Positions 1 through 8,001 of a DNA stretch of 64,000 bases are shown in pieces (position 1 is the stretch's first letter; each line of letters begins with the position of its first letter). Source of the stretch: Microbacterium sp. 67-17. Its GTDB lineage: Bacteria; Actinomycetota; Actinomycetes; Actinomycetales; Microbacteriaceae. The notes under the pieces are model-generated. The model did no database searches, was not told the origin of the DNA, and saw nothing but the letters and a program-made list of their open reading frames with translations. A program made the translations under genes and the position numbers. The stretch is taken from NCBI RefSeq assembly GCF_001898325.1, contig NZ_MKTR01000024.1, positions 182,587 to 246,586 of the forward strand, in the 5' to 3' direction.

Positions 1-951
1 GTGGTCGCCTGCGCGTTGGAGGACGGCGGTCCAGATCGTCTCGCGATCCAAGAGGTCAGCCGTTCGGTCAAGCGCGGTGAACACGGGGGCCCGCCAGATC
101 CAGAGCGCGATCGCGCCAGCTGCGCCGATGATCGCATAACCGATGTAGTAGCGCGTGCGCTCACCGGGTCTGCGCGCGGTGCGCATCAGCAGCACGGTGG
201 TCAGGACGAGTGCGACCCCGGCAGCGGTGAACCAGGCGGTCACGGATGCCGCAAGCACGAGCGTCAGGACGGACAGCCCGATCCACACCCCGAGCATGAT
301 CCGGCGCGACTCACGCGCGGCGAACTCGATCGTGAACACGATGACCGCGAGCAGGGCGATCATGCCGAGCAGGTTCGGGTTCCCGATGACGCCGTCGATG
401 CGCGCGCCGGCGAAGATACCGCCGCTGATCCACTCGGGGGCGCCTGCTGCGGCATCCGTCTCGAACCCTGCGTACAGCGCGCCGCCGACGAGCCACGCCA
501 CCAGGATCTCGGCGAGAAGGGACAGCCCGATGACCCAGCCGAGGGCTGCCCCGATTGCGCGGACGATCTCTCGCCAGGTGAGCACGCTCGCGATGGCGAT
601 CCCCTGGAAGGTCGTGGCAACCAGCAGCAGCCACGTGAGTGCGGATGTCTCGCGCCATCCCGACCACGCGATAGACAGCCCGGCCCACAGGATGAATGTC
701 CCGGCGATCCAGGGCAGCCGTCGCCACTGGAACGGCGGTCGGATGACGGCAACCATGACCGCAGACCCCGCGACGATCACACCACCGACGATCGCCGTGA
801 CGGGCACGCCGAATCCGAGCACCCAGCCCGGAGCGGTGAAGGCGAAGAAGAGGCTGAAGACCATCCATCCGCGCAGCAGAAGATGCCGGGTGCGCTCCCG
901 CTCTGGAGCGACCGGCGGCGCCGAAGCTGGATGACGGCTGAAGCGGGCCAT
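1..951 (-). CDS. O-antigen ligase / polymerase-like polytopic membrane protein (3' end outside window)
   Basis: An open frame on the minus strand runs from ATG at 951 to the window edge (317 codons), with no stop seen. The product starts MARFSRHPASAPP and has about eight or nine hydrophobic helices, with the run AWSGWRETSALTWLLL and a loop containing GNPNLLGMIALLAV. That Gly-Asn-x-Asn context just before a helix is typical of the O-antigen ligase/ExoQ (Wzy_C-like) family, which joins or polymerises lipid-linked glycans outside the membrane. The adjacent manA and the glycosyltransferase at 2769 fit an envelope-glycan role. A TAGCCT box (961-966) lies 9 nt before the start. Family assignment is from topology and motif only; the substrate is unknown. 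Confidence 0.7.
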   Translation of the reverse strand, partial: MARFSRHPASAPPVAPERERTRHLLLRGWMVFSLFFAFTAPGWVLGFGVPVTAIVGGVIVAGSAVMVAVIRPPFQWRRLPWIAGTFILWAGLSIAWSGWRETSALTWLLLVATTFQGIAIASVLTWREIVRAIGAALGWVIGLSLLAEILVAWLVGGALYAGFETDAAAGAPEWISGGIFAGARIDGVIGNPNLLGMIALLAVIVFTIEFAARESRRIMLGVWIGLSVLTLVLAASVTAWFTAAGVALVLTTVLLMRTARRPGERTRYYIGYAIIGAAGAIALWIWRAPVFTALDRTADLLDRETIWTAVLQRAGDH

Positions 952-960
952 GGTGCTCTC

Positions 961-966
961 AGGCTA
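961..966 (-). promoter_or_regulatory. -10 box of the O-antigen-ligase-like gene
   Basis: TAGCCT on the minus strand, 9 nt before the ATG at 951, with no Shine-Dalgarno sequence between. The transcript probably starts at or within a few bases of the start codon. Confidence 0.4.
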
Positions 967-1025
967 CCGCTCAGCGTCTGCCCGATGCGGGGGAGTAGTG
1001 GCGTGGATGGTGCCGCTGCCGTCGG

Positions 1026-1031
1026 TACGCT
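1026..1031 (+). promoter_or_regulatory. Leaderless -10 box of manA
   Basis: TACGCT followed by exactly 6 nt and then the GTG start at 1038. No Shine-Dalgarno sequence is present, so the mRNA is predicted to begin at the start codon. Confidence 0.55.
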
Positions 1032-1037
1032 GGTCGC

Positions 1038-2195
1038 GTGCTGGTTCCGCTCACGAACACGCCCCGCGACTACGCCTGGGGGTCCACGACTCTGATCGCC
1101 GGACTCGAGGGACGGACCCCGACCGGTGCGCCCGAGGCCGAAGTGTGGTTCGGGGATCACCCCGGCCACCCGGCGCGCGTACCGGACGGTCGGACTCTCG
1201 GCGAGTGGCTCACCTCTGCCGACGCGCCCGAGGGCACCCCGGAGCGACTGCCGTATCTGCTGAAGATCCTCGCTGCCGGTTCGCCGCTGTCGATTCAGGC
1301 TCATCCTTCGAAGGTGCAAGCCGAGGAGGGCTTCGCACGCGAGGAGGCCGAGGGGACACCGCGTGACGCTGCAACGCGGACCTATCGGGACGACAACCAC
1401 AAACCCGAGATCATCGTCGCGCTCAGCGAGCGGTTCCTCGCCCTGGCAGGATTGCGCGACCTCGCTGCCACTCGGCGGCTTCTCGGCGCCGTCGGGGACG
1501 CGACCGCACCCCTGCGGACCGTTCTCGACGCGCATCCGGATGACGCGGCGGCGCTCGCGGCAGCACTGGCCTGGATTCTCTCGCCGGCAGCAGGTCCGCA
1601 GGTGAGTGAGATCATCGCCGCGGCGACGGATGCGGCATCCGAAGAGTTCGCGGACGAGTTGGAGCTCGTGCGCCACCTGCAGAGCCACTACCCCGGCGAT
1701 CCCGGCATCGTCGTCGCCATGCTCCTGAACCTGGTCATCCTGCGTCGAGGTCAGGGAGTGTTCGTTCCGGCCGGCGTGCTGCACGCGTACATCGAAGGTC
1801 TCGGCGTCGAGATCATGGCTGCCAGTGACAACGTGCTGCGTGGGGGACTGACGCCCAAACACATCGACGTGTCCGAACTCACCGCGATCCTCGATCCGCG
1901 TCCGGGACCGGCGCCTGTGCTCGATCCGGCCGCGGCCCCGACACGCATATTCGCGGGGGGCGTCCCTGATTTCGTTCTGACGCAGGTGACGGCGGATTCC
2001 CGCGCCGCTGCCGAGGTTCGCATGAGCGGCATTGCGATCGCCGTCGCGACCTCCGGTGAGGTCGAGGTCACGGGTACGGCTACCCGCGATCGACACACGC
2101 TCCGCCCCGGATCGGCAGTCCTCATCACCCCGGATGAAGGGTCGGTCTCGATCTCGGGATCCGGCGAGGTCTTCATCGCCGAACCCGGACGGTAG
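1038..2195 (+). CDS. manA: Mannose-6-phosphate isomerase, class I
   Basis: 385 aa. Interconverts fructose-6-phosphate and mannose-6-phosphate, feeding GDP-mannose and envelope mannosylation; cytosolic, zinc-dependent. The type I PMI signature is clear: YAWGS near the N-terminus, LLKILAAGSPLSIQAHPS with the zinc-ligand QxH, DNHKPE with His/Glu ligands, and VFVPAGVLHAYIEGLGVEIMA carrying the fourth ligand and active-site region. The length is normal for actinobacterial ManA. The GTG at 1038 is chosen because a TACGCT -10 box sits 6 nt upstream. In mycobacteria manA is also near whiB2 and DUF3499 genes, but the phosphomannomutase gene of that cluster is absent here. Confidence 0.95.
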   Translation: MLVPLTNTPRDYAWGSTTLIAGLEGRTPTGAPEAEVWFGDHPGHPARVPDGRTLGEWLTSADAPEGTPERLPYLLKILAAGSPLSIQAHPSKVQAEEGFAREEAEGTPRDAATRTYRDDNHKPEIIVALSERFLALAGLRDLAATRRLLGAVGDATAPLRTVLDAHPDDAAALAAALAWILSPAAGPQVSEIIAAATDAASEEFADELELVRHLQSHYPGDPGIVVAMLLNLVILRRGQGVFVPAGVLHAYIEGLGVEIMAASDNVLRGGLTPKHIDVSELTAILDPRPGPAPVLDPAAAPTRIFAGGVPDFVLTQVTADSRAAAEVRMSGIAIAVATSGEVEVTGTATRDRHTLRPGSAVLITPDEGSVSISGSGEVFIAEPGR

Positions 2196-2282
2196 TCATC
2201 ACCCGCGACACGCCGGGAATTCCGCCAAGAAGGTTAAGGCGGCGATTGAGGGTTTACGATCTGCGACTTGACCGCAGCGAAC

Positions 2283-2294
2283 TACACCGGTGTA
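2283..2294. promoter_or_regulatory. Perfect 12-bp palindrome upstream of whiB2
   Basis: TACACCGGTGTA, self-complementary over all 12 bases, 54-65 bp before the whiB2 start in the 152-bp manA-whiB2 spacer. It looks like a homodimer operator. The cognate regulator is not known from sequence. Confidence 0.5.
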
Positions 2295-2347
2295 ATTACT
2301 GCAACACGCTGACCGCGTGGGGGAGTTCTTGAGGTGGGGAGAACGAC

Positions 2348-2671
2348 ATGTCGGCTTCGCAGTATCGGTCGGGTGTGCCGGACAACTGGTTCGTCGACCC
2401 GGTGCATCTCGGTGTGCCCGGTGTACGTCGCGTCGACCCCGAAGACGAGAACGCGCTCGCCTGGCAGACCGACGCGCTGTGCGCGCAGACCGATCCCGAG
2501 GCGTTCTTCCCCGAGAAGGGCGGCTCTACGCGAGACGCCAAGCGCATCTGCAGTTCGTGCGATGTGCGCGGCGAGTGCCTGGAGTATGCGCTCCAAAACG
2601 ACGAGCGGTTCGGGATCTGGGGCGGGCTCAGCGAGCGTGAGCGCCGCAAGCTCAAGCGGCGGGCGAGCTGA
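2348..2671 (+). CDS. whiB2: WhiB-family iron-sulfur regulator (WhiB2/WhmD-like)
   Basis: 107 aa. WhiB proteins carry a [4Fe-4S] cluster, bind the primary sigma factor and control division and development genes. The four cluster cysteines are visible at residues 45, 68, 71 and 77 (C-x22-CxxC-x5-C), followed by GIWGG (89-93) and a basic C-terminus (RERRKLKRRAS). The ATG at 2348 follows a purine-rich Shine-Dalgarno region (GAGGTGGGGAG). The ~45-residue extension before the first cysteine and the position beside manA, a DUF3499 gene and an Rv3259-like gene suit the WhiB2/WhmD subfamily, essential for septation in mycobacteria. Subfamily assignment is by context plus length. Confidence 0.9.
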   Translation: MSASQYRSGVPDNWFVDPVHLGVPGVRRVDPEDENALAWQTDALCAQTDPEAFFPEKGGSTRDAKRICSSCDVRGECLEYALQNDERFGIWGGLSERERRKLKRRAS

Positions 2672-2768
2672 CCGCCTGCGGGGCCGCAGCGCCCACGTGA
2701 GCCCTCGACCGGAAACGCCGGGCCCAAGGCGCCTGGGGCGGCGGACACAACCATAGGCTGACGGCGTC

Positions 2769-5765
2769 ATGCCCGGCACTGTTCACGCGATCGTCGTCGT
2801 GCGTCCCGACGGTCGCACGTCCGCGGCGTACCACCTTCGTCGCACGGTCGCGTCCTTGGCGGGCGGTTCCCGGCGGCCCGATGCCGTGACACTGGCCGTG
2901 TGCGGGACCGATCCTGCTGTCGAAGACGCCCTCGAACCGGGCAGCCTTCCCGATCCCACCGCCGATGGGCGAGGCGTCCGCGTCATCCGTCTCGGGCGGC
3001 GGACGCGGTTCGCGGCGGCTGTGGCGAGCGCCGCCTTTGAACCGGGTCCTCGCGGCGGCACGGGTATGGATGCCGACCTGCTGTGGTTGCTCGCGCAAGA
3101 CACCGCTCCCGAACCCGAGGCACTAGCCCGCCTCGCCGGGCAGCTCGAGCTCTCACCCACGCTCGCGTTCGTGGCGCCCAAGCTCGTCCGCCATGACCGA
3201 CCTGAGCGGATCGTGTCGCTCGGGGTCAGCATGACCCGCACGGGTGCGTCGGTGGAGCTGGCTGCGGGAGATCTTGACCAGGGCCAGCGCGATGGCATCA
3301 CCGATGTGTTGGGCTCCGACATCCGCGCCGTGCTGGTGCGCGGGTCTGTCTTCCGCGCGTTGCGCGGGATCGACCCGGCCCTGCGCGACGCAGACGAGGG
3401 CCTTGACCTCGCGGTGGCGGCACGCCTCATGGGAGGACGCGTTGCCCTGGCCCCCACCACGCGCGTCGGCGTTTCGGGTGATGGGGTTGCCGGGCTTCCG
3501 TTCGCTGAAACCGGTAGTCGGCGTCGCATGATCATCGCGCGACGCCGCGCGGCCCAGCTGCACCGACGCCTGACCTCTGCGCATCCGCTGCTGCTTGTTC
3601 CGATCTGGCTGTCGCTGCCGTTCCTTGCCCTCGGCCGCACGATCGCCCAGTTGGTGATGAAGGACCCGGGTCGAATCGCGGGGGAGTGGGCGGCCACGAT
3701 TCTGGCGATGGTGCGCCTTGCCGCGATCGCGCGCGGCAGACGCCGTCTGCGCCGTCACCGCAGCGTGCCCTGGTCGAGGATCGCCTCTCTTCGCGTCTCG
3801 ACCGCGCTCGCGCGCGAGCGTGCGGCCGAGCCCACCGAGCACGATCCCGACGCGCTCCCGCGTGGTGAGCTTCATTTCTTCGGCGGTGGCGGAGCCTGGC
3901 TCGTCCTCGCGATGGCAACTGTCTCACTCGCTGCCTTCCCCGCCCTGCTAGCGTGGCCGGCGCTCGGTGGCGGAGCTCTCCAGCCGCTGCGAGACACCGT
4001 CGCAGGGCTCTGGGCTGATGCGGCGTACGGACTCCGACCAACGGGGTGGAACGTGTCGGGCCCGGCCGACCCGTTCTCGGCGGTCGTGGCGGTCATCGGC
4101 TCCCTCTGGCCTTTCGCGCCTAGCTGGGCTCTCGTCCTCCTGTGGCTGGCGGCTCTGCCGCTGGCAGCTCTCGGCGGGTGGTTTGCGGCGACGCGGATCA
4201 CCGATCGTCCGGTGCTGCGCATCACTGCCGGTGTGGCGTGGGCGCTCGCGCCGACCTTCCTGGTTGCCCTGACCCAGGGCATCCCGACCGGTGTGATCGT
4301 GCACCTTCTGCTGCCGTGGCTGGTCTTTGCCGGTGCCGTCGCGCACCGCTCGTGGGTCCCGGCAGCAGCTGCCTCGCTGCTGGCCGCAGCTGTCATCGCC
4401 GCGGCTCCCTCGCTCGCTCCCGCGTTCGCCCTCGTCCTGCTCGCTGGGATCATTGCCGCCGCCGTGCGTCGTTCCGGAGCCGGCGTCGCACGGATGCTCT
4501 GGGTCGCCGTTCCGACGATCGTGATCTTTTTGCCCGTGGCATGGGCGCAGCTTCACGCGGCAAACCCCTGGGGGCTTCTCGCCGACCCCGGCGCCCCGAT
4601 CGACGCCCTTGCGCAGACGGCGGATGCGGGAACTCGCCTGTGGGTTTCTCTCGGGTTCCCGGCCTCGAGCGGTGCAGGCTGGGCAGAGCTCTTTTCCGCC
4701 CTGCCACTGTGGGTTCCGGCAGCGCTGCTGGTGCCGATCGCGCTGCTGGCGGCATCCGCTGCTGCGACACCGCGATGGCCGGTCGGGCTTGCGCACCTCG
4801 CCCTGGTCGTGCTGGGCGTTGCCACAGCTGTGGCAGCCACCGCGATCGCGGTGCGCTTCGACGGCGCGAACGCTCTCACGCTGTGGCCGGGGGCGGGGCT
4901 GACTCTCGCGTGGTGGGGCATGGTGGGCGGCGCCATCCTGACACTCGATCAGCTCGGTCGGGCCGAGATGGCTCGGTTCCGACGGCATGCCGGAGCCGTC
5001 TCGGCATCCGCCGCAGTCGTCTGCATCGTGACTCTGGTGGTCCTGGCAGCCCCGGCCCTGACGGCGTGGGCGCGGGGTGCGACAGCCCTCACGAATGGTC
5101 CGACCAGCACGCTGCCGGCGTATGTCGAAGCCGACAGCGGTGGCGACACCGCGACAGGGACGATCGTGCTGACGGCCGAAGCCGACGGAAGCCTCGCCGC
5201 ACGCGTGGTCTGGGGCGGCAGCGAGACCCTCGGTGCCCACAGCACCGTGCTCGAGACCCGGACGGCGGTGGATGACGCGTCAGCTCAGCTCGCTGCCACT
5301 GCTGCGGCGCTCGTAAGCTCGACCTCGCCCGACGCCGTTGCTGCGCTCGCTGAGCAGGGGATCGCTTTCGTGCTCCTCGCTCCCGGCGCCGACGCACCCG
5401 CGGCTGACGTGCTCCGGCGCGAGTCCGCCACAGCGCTCGATCAGCGCGATGACCTCGATCCTGTCGGGGCCACCGAACGGGGCGATCTGTGGCGTGTCAC
5501 CTCTGACATCGCGGCCAGGCCGAGTGCCGAGAACCCGGCGGGGGGAATCGCGATCGAGATCCTTCAGATCGCGGTCATCGTGATCGCCCTGCTTCTTGCG
5601 GCACCGACGGGGCGGAGCCGGGCCCGTGCGCGGCAGCATCCGCGCATTGTGGGCCTGACACCCGCTGAGCGGGCGATGGATGCCGGAAGGGCTCGGCGCC
5701 TCGAGGACGGCGCGCAGGAGGCCCAGGCTCTGCCGAGCGAGCCGACGGGCGAGGAGGCGACATGA
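2769..5765 (+). CDS. Large membrane-anchored family 2 glycosyltransferase
   Basis: 998 aa. Residues ~1-260 form a GT-A-like domain (HAIVVVRPDGR start, then DADLLWLLAQDTAPEPEAL where a DxD-type site is expected, and an ALRGIDPALRDADEGLDLA acceptor-site region). From ~275 come many hydrophobic helices, then an extracytoplasmic domain (~790-900), a last helix near 920 and a basic cytoplasmic tail. Such fused transferases add sugars to wall or lipid-linked glycans at the membrane. The metal motif looks degenerate (no clear DxD), so catalysis is inferred. The stop overlaps the next start by ATGA. A TAGGCT box (2754-2759) lies 9 nt before the ATG and no Shine-Dalgarno sequence is seen. Donor and acceptor are unknown. 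Confidence 0.8.
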   Translation: MPGTVHAIVVVRPDGRTSAAYHLRRTVASLAGGSRRPDAVTLAVCGTDPAVEDALEPGSLPDPTADGRGVRVIRLGRRTRFAAAVASAAFEPGPRGGTGMDADLLWLLAQDTAPEPEALARLAGQLELSPTLAFVAPKLVRHDRPERIVSLGVSMTRTGASVELAAGDLDQGQRDGITDVLGSDIRAVLVRGSVFRALRGIDPALRDADEGLDLAVAARLMGGRVALAPTTRVGVSGDGVAGLPFAETGSRRRMIIARRRAAQLHRRLTSAHPLLLVPIWLSLPFLALGRTIAQLVMKDPGRIAGEWAATILAMVRLAAIARGRRRLRRHRSVPWSRIASLRVSTALARERAAEPTEHDPDALPRGELHFFGGGGAWLVLAMATVSLAAFPALLAWPALGGGALQPLRDTVAGLWADAAYGLRPTGWNVSGPADPFSAVVAVIGSLWPFAPSWALVLLWLAALPLAALGGWFAATRITDRPVLRITAGVAWALAPTFLVALTQGIPTGVIVHLLLPWLVFAGAVAHRSWVPAAAASLLAAAVIAAAPSLAPAFALVLLAGIIAAAVRRSGAGVARMLWVAVPTIVIFLPVAWAQLHAANPWGLLADPGAPIDALAQTADAGTRLWVSLGFPASSGAGWAELFSALPLWVPAALLVPIALLAASAAATPRWPVGLAHLALVVLGVATAVAATAIAVRFDGANALTLWPGAGLTLAWWGMVGGAILTLDQLGRAEMARFRRHAGAVSASAAVVCIVTLVVLAAPALTAWARGATALTNGPTSTLPAYVEADSGGDTATGTIVLTAEADGSLAARVVWGGSETLGAHSTVLETRTAVDDASAQLAATAAALVSSTSPDAVAALAEQGIAFVLLAPGADAPAADVLRRESATALDQRDDLDPVGATERGDLWRVTSDIAARPSAENPAGGIAIEILQIAVIVIALLLAAPTGRSRARARQHPRIVGLTPAERAMDAGRARRLEDGAQEAQALPSEPTGEEAT

Positions 5766-7132
5766 CCGGATCAGCCTCACGCTGGCTCAGGCCCGTCTTC
5801 GGTGCGCTCGCGGGAGCGGGCGCCATTGCCGCGATAGCGTTGGTGCCGCTGATCGAGGTTCCCCCGATCGCGCCGGAACCGGCATCCGTGGCAGTTTCGC
5901 CGCCGTCGGCCGGGCAGACCCTCGTGTGTGCCGGTGACCTGCTCGTGTCTGCACGAGACTCGACAGCCGTGAGCTCGATCACCGTGGCAGCGCCCCAGGC
6001 CGTGGCAACGGCAGGGGAGAGCGCGATCGATCGCGGCGAGTTGGCTTCGGATGCCGCGGGAGCGGCTCCGCTCGTGCTTCGCTCTATGCCGGGGTCGGAG
6101 CCTTTCGCCGCCGCGGGTTCTGCGACCGTCGGCGACCCCGACCTCGCTGGGTACAGCGCGGCCTCGTGTCGCCTGCCGCTGCTGGATTCGTGGCTCGTGG
6201 CCGGGGCGGGAACCACAGGCGCCGCTGACCTTGTCGTGCTCTCCAACCCGGGAGAGGTCGCCGCGACTGTCACACTCACTGTCTATGGAGCCTCCGGAGC
6301 TGAGGTTCCTCCCGGTGGCGGGGGCATCATCGTGCGCCCCGGCGCTCAGCGCATCATCCCTCTCGCGGGCATCGCCCTCGGCGAGGAGAGCCCCGTCGTG
6401 CACGTTCAAGCCACCGGCGCCCCGGTCGCGGCATCCCTGCAGTCGAGCATCACGCGGGTCCTCGAGCCCGGCGGGGTGGACCAGTCCGGAGGGCTCAGCG
6501 AGCTCGCCACCAGCCAGACGATCGTCGGGGTCACGGTCACCGAGGGAGCGCTCGCCAGCGGGTCGGGGCTTTCCGGAACCATGGTGCGGGTGCTCTCGCC
6601 GGATGCCGATACCGAGGCGACGATCTCGGTGCGAGCTGTCGGTGCCGCAGCGCCGGCCATCGATCCGGTGAACGTTCAGCTCCGGTCGGGAATCCCGGCG
6701 GCCGTCGAAATGCCGAGTCTGCCGGTCGGCTCCTACACGGTGGATGTCGTGGCCTCGACACCGGTCGCGGCTGCGGTGTGGCAGACCACCGGCTTCGGTG
6801 CGGGGTCCGATTTCGCCTGGTACCAGGCGTCCCCGCAGATCGAGTCTTCCGCGGTCATCGCTGTGCCGAGCGGGCCGGGCCCTGTCCTCACCATCGCCAA
6901 CCCGGGCTCAGCGGATGTGACAGTCGAGCTTGCGGAACCGGGGTCCGGCCCTGTCCCGGTGACAGTGCCGGCGGGCGCGAGCGTTCAGGTACCGCTGCGG
7001 GCCGCGATAGCGTATGAGCTCACCGGGGGGCCCGTACGCGCGAGCGTTGGCTACGTCGGCGCCGGTGCTCTGGGTGCGTTCCCGGTGTTTCCCGCGACCG
7101 CGGGCCAGGAGCCGATCGTCGTCTACCCCTGA
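5762..7132 (+). CDS. DUF5719-family secreted or membrane-anchored protein
   Basis: 456 aa, translationally coupled to the glycosyltransferase (ATGA overlap at 5762-5765). One N-terminal hydrophobic segment (residues ~9-33) acts as a signal anchor. The rest is an Ala/Gly/Val/Pro-rich beta-type ectodomain with repeated TVTVYGASG-like and PVAASLQSS segments, resembling the DUF5719 family that follows this glycosyltransferase in actinobacteria. No catalytic motif is visible. The strict coupling suggests it is a structural partner or acceptor-presenting subunit of the glycosyltransferase (inference). It ends 7 bp from the convergent zincin-like gene. Confidence 0.75.
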   Translation: MTGSASRWLRPVFGALAGAGAIAAIALVPLIEVPPIAPEPASVAVSPPSAGQTLVCAGDLLVSARDSTAVSSITVAAPQAVATAGESAIDRGELASDAAGAAPLVLRSMPGSEPFAAAGSATVGDPDLAGYSAASCRLPLLDSWLVAGAGTTGAADLVVLSNPGEVAATVTLTVYGASGAEVPPGGGGIIVRPGAQRIIPLAGIALGEESPVVHVQATGAPVAASLQSSITRVLEPGGVDQSGGLSELATSQTIVGVTVTEGALASGSGLSGTMVRVLSPDADTEATISVRAVGAAAPAIDPVNVQLRSGIPAAVEMPSLPVGSYTVDVVASTPVAAAVWQTTGFGAGSDFAWYQASPQIESSAVIAVPSGPGPVLTIANPGSADVTVELAEPGSGPVPVTVPAGASVQVPLRAAIAYELTGGPVRASVGYVGAGALGAFPVFPATAGQEPIVVYP

Positions 7133-7139
7133 GCCGGCC

Positions 7140-7580
7140 TCAGAAGTAGCGGAAGCGGTCGGGGCCCAGATCCCACGGATCCTTGCCGAGGTACTGCGCC
7201 GCAGCGCGGAACACTGCCCCCTCGATCATCATCCGGCGATGCAGGTCATCGTTGCGGTGCAGGTGCGACAGGCGCTCCAGCGGCACGCGGTACAGGATGA
7301 TGCGCTTCTGGTCGGTGAGCACTGCCCACCGGGGGATGCCGTCGGCATCCGTCGCGGGGGGCATATCGCCGATCTCGAAACTGACCTCGCGGAGCTCCTC
7401 CCACGCCGATCGTAGGAACTCCGCCGCGGTGCCGACGGTGAGGTCGAACCTGTCGATGCGGGTGTCCAGGGGCGGGAGTGGTGGGCGAACGACGGGGCTG
7501 CGTCCCACGCGCCCATGGCGCCCGTGACGTGCGGGGCGCCGGGATCGTGCCGGGGCTGAGCGGGAGCGTCGCCAGGCCAT
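7140..7580 (-). CDS. Metallopeptidase-family (zincin-like, Rv3259-type) protein lacking HExxH
   Basis: 146 aa. The body (FDLTVGTAAEFLRSAWEEL, then FEIGDMPP, IILYRVPLERL and the C-terminal LHRRMMIEGAVFRAAAQYLG) matches the DUF1025/Zincin_1-type metallopeptidase family in layout. Where that family has HExxH this protein has HRRMMIEGAVF, so only the glutamate remains and zinc catalysis is doubtful. Actinobacterial Rv3259-type members also seem to lack the motif (from memory). The N-terminus is basic and low-complexity. The ATG at 7580 is supported by a TAGGAT box (7587-7592) 6 nt upstream. It is divergent from the DUF3499 gene, as in mycobacteria. Confidence 0.75.
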   Translation of the reverse strand: MAWRRSRSAPARSRRPARHGRHGRVGRSPVVRPPLPPLDTRIDRFDLTVGTAAEFLRSAWEELREVSFEIGDMPPATDADGIPRWAVLTDQKRIILYRVPLERLSHLHRNDDLHRRMMIEGAVFRAAAQYLGKDPWDLGPDRFRYF

Positions 7581-7586
7581 GCGCCC

Positions 7587-7592
7587 ATCCTA
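7587..7592 (-). promoter_or_regulatory. Leaderless -10 box of the zincin-like gene
   Basis: TAGGAT on the minus strand, exactly 6 nt before the ATG at 7580, with no Shine-Dalgarno sequence. It supports that start. Confidence 0.55.
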
Positions 7593-7625
7593 GATCGGCC
7601 CGATCCCCCGGACCTCACCGTTGCG

Positions 7626-7675
7626 GTGTCACGGATGCGTGGTTTGCGCCGCCGGCGACCCGCAGCGCGTGACAC
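7626..7675. repeat. Spaced inverted repeat in the zincin-like/DUF3499 divergent promoter
   Basis: GTGTCAC at 7626-7632 and its reverse complement GTGACAC at 7669-7675. A direct repeat TTGCGGTG occurs at 7621-7628 and 7683-7690. All lie in the 170-bp divergent spacer and may be regulator sites; no function is assigned. Confidence 0.3.
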
Positions 7676-7737
7676 GCGAACGGTTGCGGTGGTCGGCCCG
7701 GCCCGCGTGGCGGCCGACTGTGCCGTGGGCATGCGGG

Positions 7738-7743
7738 TACCGT
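7738..7743 (+). promoter_or_regulatory. Leaderless -10 box of the DUF3499 gene
   Basis: TACCGT 7 nt before the ATG at 7751. It overlaps the alternative GTG at 7742, so it argues for the ATG as the real start. Confidence 0.5.
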
Positions 7744-7750
7744 GACGGTG

Positions 7751-7957
7751 ATGCGTGAACGGTTGTGCTCCAAGATTGCGTGCGCGCGGGAAGCCGTTGC
7801 CACGCTCACCTACGACTACGGCGACCAGATGGCGGTGCTCGGCCCGCTGGGCCCCGAGGCGGTGGTCCATGCGCACGATCTGTGCAGCATCCACACCGAG
7901 CGGCTCGCCATGCCGCGAGGCTGGGTGGTTGTGCGCCACGAAACCCTGCGGGCCTGA
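7751..7957 (+). CDS. DUF3499-family small cysteine protein
   Basis: 68 aa. Begins [16 protein letters not shown] and continues [17 protein letters not shown], then [11 protein letters not shown] and PRGWVVVRH, the pattern of the conserved actinobacterial DUF3499 family (Rv3258c type). The C-x4-C pair and the later C-x2-H suggest a small metal-binding fold (inference). The function is unknown; it is conserved beside whiB2, manA and the zincin-like gene. An in-frame GTG at 7742 would add three residues, but the -10 box position favours 7751. It is followed 44 bp later by ahcY. Confidence 0.8.
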   Translation: MRERLCSKIACAREAVATLTYDYGDQMAVLGPLGPEAVVHAHDLCSIHTERLAMPRGWVVVRHETLRA

Positions 7958-8001
7958 CGGGGCGCAGCTCCGGCGGCCGGCGGCGTGGGAGAATACCGCT
8001 C

